A DNA stretch of 64,000 bases from Strigamia acuminata (taxonomy: Eukaryota; Arthropoda; Chilopoda; Geophilomorpha; Linotaeniidae): the NCBI GenBank assembly GCA_949358305.1, contig OX442323.1, positions 3,038,001 to 3,102,000 of the forward strand. Direction: 5' to 3'. The stretch's first letter is position 1. Every line of letters starts with the position of its first letter. The translations under genes were made by a program, and so were the position numbers. The notes beneath the pieces were generated by a model. It saw only the letters and a list, made by a program, of their open reading frames with translations, was not told where the DNA came from and did no database searches. This document shows positions 48,621 through 58,774 of this stretch, piece by piece.

Positions 48621-51600
48621 CACTTTGAGTGTTTTTTGAAATGTATAATACAAAAGCAAGATTTTTTCTTATTTTCTTTTTGATCTCTTCCTTTGCCATG
48701 GTAGCTTTGGTGGAACGAACAAATTGTTCTTATATGCATTGTGACGCTTGGTCGGTTATACCAGCAGTAGTTCCCACTCATAAGTTGGGATTTCTCCATG
48801 ATGTTGATGCCACAAGCAAAACCTTTTCTTATTTTATTTTTGATCTTTCTTTGCTATGGTAGCCTAGGTTGGCTTTGGTTGGCTTCAATCAATGTTGGTG
48901 CCCTGCATTGTTTTTGCTGTCTTTTCAGCTGCTTCTGCTGGTTTCTTGAAGCTATCTCAACCACCCTTACCTTTTTGTTGCTGGTGTGCTATTGTTCTCG
49001 CTGCATCAATTCACTTCCTATTAGCGTGTCAATTGATTTTTGTCAAAATTGATTTTGCACTTATCTGTCCACGTGTAACTGGAAATAGATGTAAAAATTC
49101 TTTGATGCTGAAATAGCTACAATAGAAAGAAAAATCAATGAAAAATTTAATTTATTAAAAATGTTCTGTAAGGGGTGCATGATTTTCCGCAAAAGAAAAG
49201 AAAACCTTTCTATCAATTTTCTTTTGGCTAATTTCTAAAATTGGCCAATTTTGGCTAATTTCTATTCTCTAACCATTCGAACTTGTAATGAGAATCACTT
49301 ACTGTATCTTCTTATTATCCAGAAATAGGACAGATACAATTAGATGAAATAAAAACACTAATCTTATTCATTCGTCCTTATGTTTCATTGGATTGGAAGT
49401 GCTTGGAAGATTTTCCTTTCCAATTTCAACTCCTCTTGCAAAAGCTTAATCTGTGTTGTAAGGATTTCATTCTCAACCTTGAAATATGCTGCTGTCTTTA
49501 TTTCAGTTTTCGAGTAACCTAGGAAAATTGAATTTTTAATTTTGTAAAACATAAAAACATTTTCGGAGAAACAATGGTGGGCTCCAGTTTTTTCCTTGTT
49601 TGCAGAAAGGTTTAAACCTAACTCTTGACTGTTCTCTCTGCTATATGTAAACACAACTTAATGAAATAATGAAACGTATAATATAAAAGCAAAACATTTT
49701 CTTATTTTCTTTTGCATCTCTTCCTTTGCTATGGTAGCCTGGGTTAGCTTCAAATTCAATCAATGTTGTCGTTATATCGTTCTAACTTGATTAATTTAAA
49801 TGAAAAACCATGTGCTATCAAGTCAGTACTCTAGACTCCTGTACTGTTTTTGGTGTCTTTTCTGCTGCTTCTGCTGGTTTCTTTAAGCTATCTAAACCAT
49901 CATTACCTATAACAGGGTTCCACAATTATTTGTGCGCAAATGGCCTTGTCCTCAAACGGAGTGGTGCCACCACAACTTTTCTCTATATCTTTATCTTATT
50001 TGAAATTCTTAATAGCTCTGACTCTACCAGGAAACCCCTTCTGTGTGACAACTTGTTTCTTTGTCCTAAGTCTTGAGCCCAAGTCGTATCTCTGGACCAC
50101 AGGTCGTGGGGCTGGTGAAAAATGTGTTGTCAATTTGCCTACCAGTTCTTGGTAATTTTTATTTATTTAATTCTCTAAACTTACTATTGTGTTTTCTGTT
50201 CTTATAAAAACATCCTCTCCAATTTGAAAAATTTGTTTCTTCTTTTTGAATTCACATTTTTGCTATGCTTACAGCTTTTGTAAAATCTGTTGTTTGTATG
50301 ATTTTACTAATGTCAGACATTTGACCGAAAGAAGAAGCCATGCAAGGCATCGGGCTAGGCTTAAAATTTGGTTGGACTTGGAACCAACTTGGCTTTATTC
50401 TGTAACTGTAAAACTCGGCACAAAACAATTTCGTATTGATACAGCATGTCGATCCTTTTTAATAATAAAAAACTGATATTTATCCAAGTATTTATGAAAT
50501 AAACCTTCTTAGGTTTTGGTGCCACTTTCTTAGGTTTTGGTTCGGTCTTCTTCCTGGCCTTCCTTTACCTAATTTGCACCTGAAAGTCGCCATCGTCGTC
50601 AGTTTTTTTTCCTGTGATTCCACTGGAAAAGTCGCCATCATCCTCATTTCCCTCTTGTTTTTTTCTGGGTCGTTGTCTTCCTGCAAACGTTAAAATTGGA
50701 CATTTTGCCCCGTTTCTACTGAAAAGAATAAAAGTATTACAACAAAAAGGAAGAACGGAACAAAATATAAACAAAAAAAACAAAATATATCTTTTAAATG
50801 ACTAAGAATTTAATGTTTACACAATACACATGCAAAAAAATAAAATTAATTAATTAATTATTTACAAAAAAATAATGAATAATAAAAACATGATTAAATC
50901 TGAGTCGAGTTGATTGGGAAGAACTGGGTTCACTTTGTTGTTTCAATCTAACCAATTCGTCCTGCAGCAACTTAATTTTTGTTGTAAGAATTTCATTTTC
51001 AACCTTGAGATTATGCTGCTGTTTTAATTTCCGTTGATAAGCTGTCTTTGACTAATTTTATTTCCTCTAGACCAGCAAATACTCTGGGACCCTTTTAATG
51101 GCCGATAGTACCAAAACGTAGTTACATACTGCCTCAAATAATAACCGGGGGTTTATAAATTTTCTCGGCTCCGCCCCCCCCCCCTCGCGCTTGTTTGAAT
51201 CCTGGTGCTTATTCGGGTCCTGTGCACAACTGAAAATTCATAAATGACCCGACTTCCCAATACGTACACAAACGATTACGATTAAAAATTGGTGGGAGGC
51301 CAAATCAAGTCTAAACCCAGCAAAGGCAACATTGCGGTACTGGTCTAATAGCATTGACAGTTTAGGACACTGCGGAAGTTGCAGTGGTGGTAGCCTCGGT
51401 GGTAAATTAGATTGGCAGTGAAGTCGGAATTTGCCCATATTGTCTCCATTGTGCGTATGCAAATTTTCTTAGATTATTAAATATTATCCTCATGGTCATG
51501 AGTGGTGTATTACATCGTCGTAATATCGTTCTAACTTGATAGCACATGGTTTTTCAAGTCAGTACTTTAGACCCCTGTACTGTATTTGGTGTCTTATATC

Positions 51601-51860
51601 TGCTGCTTCTGCTGGTTTCTCAACCATCCTTACCTACAACAGAGCTCCACAATAATTTTTACACAAATGGCTTTGTCCACAAACTGAGTGGTGCCACCAT
51701 AACTTATCTCTCTATCTTTATCTTATTTAAAATTCTGGTAAATCTTTCTGTTATAAAACGGATACGCTTGCTTTTTTCACCGCCTCTTTGCATTTCAAGT
51801 GGAAGCAAGGCCAAATCTTTAAGCAGCCCATTCGCGAGGAAGAAAAACGAACAAAAATGA
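48620..51860 (-). mobile_element. Inverted and rearranged copies of the 28-29 kb composite repeat
   Basis: 49560-50405 matches the reverse complement of 28238-29470, including the end TTGCATGGCTTCTTCTTTCGG. The sub-block with TTCTGCTGCTTCTGCTGG recurs at about 48905, 49850 and 51590. Several units are present in different truncations, so the region grew by repeated insertion or duplication. 50735-50775 also matches 29655-29695 inverted. Confidence 0.75.
50925..51055 (-). pseudogene. bZIP-like fragment inside the repeat
   Basis: The minus frame reads KTAYQRKLKQQHNLKVENE, then ILTTKIKLLQDELVRL, resembling the end of a basic region followed by a leucine zipper as in ATF4/CREB-type factors. A related piece at 49385-49480 reads KVENEILTTQIKLLQEEL with the basic part disrupted. 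Both lie within the composite repeat. The bZIP reading is by pattern only. Confidence 0.35.
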
Positions 51861-51889
51861 ATGTTACAAAAATCTTTTATTCTTCCAAC

Positions 51890-52160
51890 GTTAAATTTTG
51901 TTATTTAGAAATTTCACTACAACGGACGGGAAATGCACCAAAAATATGCAAATACTCTGTTATTGCGAACATTTCCGGTTAAAAATTACCTCATTTTCTC
52001 ATAATTTTGACGATTTTATGTGTATTTTCTCAGGATTTTGGTGTTTTAATGTGTTTTTTCTCAGTATTTTGATGTTTTAATGTGTTTTTTCTCAGTATTT
52101 TGATGTTTAAATGTGTTTTCTTATGATTTTGACGTTTCTAAGTGCATTTTCTCATAATTT
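51890..52160. repeat. Dispersed repeat, inverted relative of 1500-1700
   Basis: Contains GAACATTTCCGGTTAA, then tandem CTCAGTATTTTGATGTTTTAATG units of about 31 bp, the reverse complement of the arrangement near the left edge of the window. Confidence 0.65.
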
Positions 52161-52345
52161 TGACATTTTAAAAGTGTCTTTTCATTTGGATGAATTTTGA
52201 TGCACATCAGAACTGAGAAAATATACAAGGTACTGTATATTTGGATATACAAATAAACAAGGATATACAAGGATATATGCAGGATTCTTAAGAAAATGCA
52301 CTTACAAACAATATTTGAAGTTTGAACTACCGCAAGGTTATCGGC

Positions 52346-52536
52346 GATATATTACTGTAAATTACTTCTAATAATGAGTTTATTGTTGTTTATTTACTTT
52401 ATTTTAGCATTATTAGGCCTAATATTAGGTTTCATACTGCTAAATAACAACTGGAAAATCGTCTGCGCATAGAATGGGATCCGCAGTACGAATGGGACCC
52501 GCAGTACGAATTTCCCGGCGCAAACTGTAGTTAACT
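52346..52536. repeat. Dispersed repeat, direct relative of 11918-12081
   Basis: Shared phrases GTAAATTACTT, AATGAGTTTATTG, TTTACTTTATTTTAGCAT and GCTAAATAAC. It also contains a short local duplication GATCCGCAGTACGAATGGGA/CCCGCAGTACGAAT. Confidence 0.65.
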
Positions 52537-52966
52537 AGTTAGTCTAAGGGTTAAATCTAATTTGCATTGTGATATCCTTTTACTTTTGATTAAAATTAAA
52601 ACGAATTCCGTGACAGCACGGTAGCAAAAGCAAATTAGCGCATCTCTTCTATCGAGTGCTATTGCCCTCTGTAATCAAAATTTTAAATGTCTAATCTAGA
52701 AAATGTCCGACTCGCCGTGTCAAACCTATTACCGCAATACAACAGCAATTAATGCTTAATTTTCAAATGGGTGGGCAAATTATTCCGTAGATTTTACCAA
52801 ATTCCTAAAAAAAAAAACAAAAAAAAAACGAGACAACAAACATACAATAATTGGCCCGAAGGAGCCGTATTGCGGTTATCGCTCACAGCTCGTAATGGCG
52901 ACCTCCAGCATCTTCGGATGTTTATCACTTTTGGTCTCTTAAAGTTAGAATATCAGCCTTTTAAAA

Positions 52967-55435
52967 ATGAATTATTTCCGTTTCATTAACTCGGTTAGTC
53001 TCCGGAGAAAAGCTACACCTCTTCGAGGATTTTGTAAGCCCGTACATCCTCTTAAATCAATTTTATAAACTAATTAATTGATTAAATTAATTAATTAATT
53101 TACTTTCAGCCGCTTTATTGGCCAAAGCTTCTCCATCTCTCATATTCCTAGCTTCCGGTGTGCCTAACCCAAAATTATTCCCATTTAAAGAAGCTAAAAT
53201 CACATTAAAGTGGGTATTTTATTCTTTTTAGTCGGTGTAACGCGTTTAATTTGCCGATTAATTTAATTTACAGAGACGGAATGCAACTAGACATCACGGA
53301 GAATAAAATGAACGACGCACTACAGTACGGACCAACACCCGGCTACCCGAATTTGATCAAAATACTGAAAGATTTTCAAAAAAAATACCACAATCCACCG
53401 AATTTGGATGACTCTGATATTTTAGTGACCACGGGCGGTCAAGACGGATTGTGTAAGGTGGTTTTTGCTCGTCCACAACGAAAATAATGAATTTTATTTG
53501 ACGTTTTTCTTCGTAGGTGTTTGAAATGATTTTAAATCCCGGCGATTACGTCGTTATTCAGGAACCGGCGTACCCCGGAACTCTCGGTATTGTGAGTTAA
53601 CGAGCGGGAATCGCAATTTCAATAATTAATTGCACTTGAATGCGCATTTGCAGCTGAATCCTTTCGAACCAAACTATTTGGTGGTGGACGGTGACGCTCG
53701 GGGGTTGAATCCTGACTCGTTGCGAAGGGTGTTGAGTAAATGGAGTCCCGAGGACGCTAGGAATGCAAATTCGGGGGTGCCGAAACTGATTTATTTGAAT
53801 CCTAACGGCGCCAATCCGGCCGGAACGTCGATAAGTTCGGAGCGCAGAAAGGAGATTTATAAAGTGTGGAAATGATGCGGAAAATTAATTTGGGATTTGA
53901 TTATTTTTGTGAAATGTTTTTGGTTAGATTGCGCAGGAATATGATTTGCTGATTATCGAGGACGATCCGTATTATTTTCTGCAGTTTTCCGAGGTTTTGA
54001 TACGAGTTTGTGGCGTTAAACTGGGAAATATTGCTCGTTTTATTTTTCTAGGCAGCTCCTAGTTTTTTGTCTTTGGATACTGATGGACGTGTGATAAGGC
54101 TCGATTCATTCTCGAAAATATTGTCCGCTGGGTAAATTTTTTATGTTGTATAAAATGAATATTTTGACATTAAATGCACTAATTTATGTGCAAAATTGGC
54201 ATATTTTTTAAAGGAAAATGCAATTTTTAGTTCAATATTAGTTTTAATTTAAAGAAGAAAGGAATTTGTGTTCAAAATTGGCTCGTTTTGAAAGAAAAAT
54301 GTTATTTTCCGTTCAAAATTGGCTTATTTTTAAGTCAAAGCAATTTTTCTGTTTAAAATTGGATCTCTTTTAAGGAAAAATGCAATTTTCAGTTCAAAAT
54401 TGACTTTTATTTGAACAAAAATGCAATTTTTCAGTTTAAAATCGGCTTTATTTAAGAAAAATGCAATTTTCAGATCAAAATTGACTTTTATTTGAACAAA
54501 AATGCAATTTTTCAGTTTAAAATTGGCTTTTATTTAAGAAAAAAGCAATTTTTGGTTCAAAATTGGCATATTCTTAAGAAAAGAAACAATTTTCTGTTCA
54601 AGATTTACTCTTACGCTACCAAAAAAAATTTTAAAAATCTTTTTTTTTGTTTAGAATGAGAGTAGGATACGTAACCGGGCCGAAACCGCTCCTGGAAAGA
54701 GTTAATTTTCACATGCAAGTTTCAACTCTGCACACCTCGAGTCTTTCGCAAGTAAGCTTAACCTTCCTCAATGAAATAATTTGATTTTTGAACCTTACAT
54801 AACTGCTTGTAGGTGCTGATTGCTGAATTACTCGACAAATGGGGACCCATTGGATTCGACAACCACATAAAGAAGTAGAACAAAATATTTTTAAAACAAA
54901 ACATTCGCTAAAATGAATTTAATTTCAGCGTGCAAACATTCTATAAAAACCAAAAAGATTTAATGATTCAATCTGCGAATAAATGGCTGACAGGTACGAG
55001 TGTCTGAAGATCAATTTTGTTTTAATTTATTCGATCCACGGATTAGGTTTGGCCGAATGGGACGAACCCGTTGCTGGGATGTTTCTTTGGATCAAAATTC
55101 TCGAAATAGACGACACGCATTCGATGATAATGGAGAAAGCTTTAGAGAAAAATGTAATTTATGATTCACGGAGATTGTCTTTTAAGAACTTGAGTCGCAT
55201 TTTCAGGTCGCTTTGGTGCCCGGACGCTTTTTTTTAACCGATAGCGCCAAACCGTCGCCTTATTTGCGAGCTTCGTTCTCCATGGCGGATTCGGTGAAAA
55301 TAGATAAGGTTTTTAATTTGTTAAATGATTTCTTTAACTATTAAAATTTATATTTTTTTTGTTTTTTATTTTTTTTAGGGTTTGCAGAGTTTGGCTGAAC
55401 TGATTCGCGAGGAATTGAATTGTAATAAAGTCTGA
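52967..55435 (+). CDS. AADAT: Kynurenine/alpha-aminoadipate aminotransferase, copy 1
   Basis: PLP enzyme transaminating kynurenine and 2-aminoadipate, usually mitochondrial. Thirteen exons: 52967-53033, 53110-53209, 53274-53457, 53517-53591, 53654-53863, 53928-53993, 54052-54131, 54655-54751, 54813-54874, 54929-54993, 55047-55153, 55207-55308, 55379-55435. All phases close, giving 423 residues (human 425). The N-terminus [15 protein letters not shown] matches the human start and is a basic, targeting-like segment. Landmarks: [57 protein letters not shown] with the PLP lysine at about residue 256, and SPYLRASFS with the substrate-carboxylate Arg. The intron before exon 8 is a minisatellite. 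The 3' end overlaps the convergent paralog (AATAAA at 55514-55519). Confidence 0.97.
54180..54600. repeat. Minisatellite in an AADAT copy 1 intron
   Basis: About ten units of roughly 40 bp with AAAAATGCAATTTTTAGTTC and AAAATTGGCTTTTATTTAAG variants fill the only long intron of the gene (54132-54654). Confidence 0.9.
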
Positions 55436-55529
55436 GTAATCGTATTATTTACGTTTGGTATACATTTATTTTATTATTATTATACATTTATTTTGTGCAT
55501 CTTGATTGTAGTAAATAAAAGGTGAGTTT

Positions 55530-57675
55530 TCAGTTGTTTTCGGGTTTTGATTTCACTTCGCGTATTGAAGTTGCCAATTTTTTAAAAGCCTTTTTTTTAA
55601 GACAAATTTAATTACAAATTAATTTATTAATTATCAAAATGTTCGTTTTTTCTAATACCTCATTCATTTCTTGTGAAGTGAGTGTAGTGAAAGATATTCG
55701 AATGAATTCCGAATTAGTTGTTTCTACATTAAAGCAATTTCCGGAAAGAATTCCAATCTAATAATACATATGGTAAGTGAAACACTCAAATTTTTTTTTT
55801 ATTTTAAATTTACGTTATGATTTGTTAACGTTTTTTCGCATAAACGTTCCGTGTTGGACATGCCGAGAATCTTTATCCACAGAAACATTCCTCCACTCGG
55901 TGCATTCCATTCAGCAAGTCCTATAATATTTGAAAAATTGTATTTATTCATAGCTATAATGAATAATAATTGAAAAATCGACCATTCAGCCATTTTTGAG
56001 CTGCAACCACCGAAAAGTCTCGTTGTTTCTTGTAGAAATTTCTAACTCTGTAAATTACGATAATAATATCAATTTGTTTGTTAAAAAGAGCTCATCTGCG
56101 CACCGTTTTATCTGATTATCAAATCCTTCTTCACCCCATGTCGTAAGAAGTTTATATAACAACATCTATAGATTTAAAATAATCGTTAACGTAGTTTTTT
56201 GCTCTGAAGTTATTTTGTTTTTACCTGCGTGAATGACGACACTTGTTGGACGGTTGCCTGCATGAATGCATTTAAACTGTAGATGACTTGTTTCGGAGCA
56301 CAAACGTACCCTAGACGCAATCTAAAATCAACAAATAATTAATAATAAATGAAAATTATTAGTTTTATATAAATTTTATTGATTTTCTAACCCGGGAGAA
56401 ATTGTTTTGGAAAAAGTGTCCACACGGATCACTCGGCCATCGGTGTCGAGTGATAGAAAACTCGGCTCGAATTTCTGTTTATTTGCAACATAAATTGAGA
56501 TTTTACTAAAATATAATAAAGCACAATAAAACTGACGTCAAAAGCCATGAAGAAATACGCATCGTCTTCAATGATAACAAATTTGTATTCTTGCGCAATC
56601 TTTAAAAAAAAAAGTATAAACGAAAATCAATTTGTGTAAAATGTAAAAAATGTCTGTAATTATTTAAAATCGAACTTTGTAAATCTCTCTTCGTCGTTCT
56701 CCGGAGATGGTCGTGCCTGTCGGGTTGCAGCCATTTGGAACTGTGTACAACACTTTGGGTGCGGGTTTATTGCTCTCGTTTTTCCATCTTTCCAGAACAT
56801 CCCGCAACGATTGTGGAATTAAACCTTTTTCGTCCTCTTCAATTGTGAGATAGTTTGGTTTGTACGGGATTAACTGCATCGGTAATTCGGAATAATTTAA
56901 TTTTTTTTCAAATTAATTTAAATCATTTTTTTAATACTGACAGTTGATAAAAATCCAGTGAAAATATTTTTCGACACGAGAACAGAATCTCCTTCCGTTA
57001 CAATAAGATCCAAACACTAATAATTAAAAAGAAATGTCAAGTTTTCAATAACTGTTTACACGGTTTTCTATAGGTTTCCGTACTTTACTTATACCTTCTT
57101 GACCGCCATTGACAACGCATATGTCTCTGTTTTCCATGTTTGGAGGGTTGTGGTATCTTTTTAAAAGTTTTGCTAACTCTGGGATAAGTTCAGGAATGCT
57201 TTAAATAAAAATCAAATAATTTTTCTTTCATATTAATTTTTTTTAATTATTTTCTACCCAGAAGACACATTGTACTGCAATGCTTTTTCCATTTCATTTG
57301 GTGTAAAATTGATACAGCTGCCATCACTTTAAATACAAAGGAGGTTGTTCAACAAGCACATAAATTTTGTTCATTTTACCTCAATTTAAATGACGCCGAC
57401 TCAAGTGGGAATAGCAAAGGATTTGGTATACCACCAGTCATGTTTAACACATTAGTTTGAAAAATAAATTCAGCTGAAAAATTTTAAAAGAAAATACGGG
57501 TGTTTAAATAAATAAAATCAGCTATTAAATTACAAATTTTAAAATTTAAACATGAGTGTCTAATCTAATTGATGTTTAATTGATGTTTATATTGGTCAAT
57601 TTGTGTACCTGCTTCTCTTAATGGTGAAGGGCGTCTGCTTTTGGCAATATCATTCAAGATGTCATTCCAATCCAT
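55530..57675 (-). CDS. AADAT: AADAT-like aminotransferase, copy 2, divergent active site
   Basis: Intact convergent paralog: 57675-57609, 57473-57380, 57326-57258, 57198-57084, 57016-56942, 56873-56676, 56599-56537, 56474-56392, 56321-56225, 56165-56104, 56047-55983, 55920-55814, 55757-55659, 55589-55530. Fourteen exons close in frame to 417 residues. Most match copy 1 exactly in phase and size (75, 97, 62, 65, 107 bases), but the copy 1 184-base exon is split by an extra intron. The PLP lysine (TFSK, about residue 250) and carboxylate Arg (SEFIRISFT) remain. Two pocket tyrosines are changed: EDDPYY became EDDAYF, and EPAYPG became KNIFTG. The N-terminus MDWNDILNDIAKS lacks the basic leader, suggesting a cytosolic enzyme. 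Substrate is not predictable. Confidence 0.95.
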
Positions 57676-57991
57676 TTTCTATAAGCTGTCCTTCTGGAAA
57701 AAAAGGTAAAACTGTTTGCTAGAAAGAATGTATTTATACGAATACTTAAAACACCCGAGAGATAAATGTTGATTATGCAACAAATCAGATTATGAGTCTA
57801 GAGTCATCTTATGCATAAAAATTCGAAGATTCGAAGATAAAAAAAGCGTTGCGTAACAAGAATTTAAAAAAAAAATTTAAAAAGATTTTTTTTAAGTTGT
57901 GGAATGTAACTCAAAATCGAAAAAGTTACTCTCCTGATTACTGTATTGTGGATGTCACTACCTAACTTCCGTACCATTAGTTGATGTGAAA

Positions 57992-58472
57992 ATGGCGGCC
58001 AACGGCAAAGGAGGTGGTTTTTTAGATATAATATTTTCTATTCGTTTATTTCTATTGCTTTTATTGAGATTTTTATTAATTTTTTTAGCACTCCTCGATA
58101 GTTTGAAGATAGCCCAAGTAATTGAATTAATTTAAAACATGAAACATTAAATGAAAATAATTTATTTTTATTTTCTCGTAGATGGTCGACTTCCAATGGA
58201 GATTAGGAATCATGATGAGTTCGGACAATTGCGCCAATTTGAACACTCCTTACATCACTTTATCTTTAACTATAAAAGAAGCAAATGGAGAATTGAATAA
58301 ATGCTGTATGGAAATGTCTATACCAGAATTCCAGGTTAAAAAAATAAAAGAATGACAGTAAAGTCAATTTGTATCTAAAAATATTATTCCTTTGACGTAT
58401 TATTTTATCGTATATTTCTAGAAATTTCACCAGGAGCTAAAAGAAATATCGTCAACTTTGGCTACAATGTGA
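57992..58472 (+). CDS. COMMD6: COMM domain-containing protein 6
   Basis: Smallest COMMD protein, nearly only a COMM domain. COMMD proteins form the Commander assembly used in endosomal recycling and bind NF-kappaB components. Exons: 57992-58013, 58089-58117, 58182-58334, 58422-58472. These give 84 residues (human 85), starting MAANGKGALLDSLKIAQ and continuing MVDFQWRLGIMMSS, NTPYITLSLTI, MEMSIPEFQKFHQELKEI. The COMM core Trp (FQWRLG) is present. The start ATG sits in a purine-rich context (GAAAATGG). AATAAA lies at 58535-58540. It is the ancestral intact copy of the pair with the pseudogene at 61.4-61.8 kb. Confidence 0.95.
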
Positions 58473-58774
58473 TTTTTACTTTTAAATCTATTGTAAAATG
58501 TTATTCCATGATTTGTACAAATTTATTACGTCCTAATAAAATAATGTTTATTCTAATGCATAATTTCCCTGTTTTTATCCAATATTTTTTACTGACATTT
58601 ATAATTTGTGAAAAAGTATAATAGAATTAATATGAGATTCGTTAGTTCGAGGATTCGTCGATAGATGGAACTGAAGTCATAAAATGGATTTTATATCCCA
58701 TTTTATAAGTGGTTTTTAGTGGAAACCATTTCGTTTAGAAGGTAGAAATTACTTTTAATTTTAATGTTGCCACG

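Noticed and set aside
57084-57198. AADAT copy 2 exon 4 ending at the earlier GTATAAG donor (57095)
   Set aside because: It would break the phase into the next exon and delete the conserved GISK segment; the GTACGG donor at 57083 restores both.
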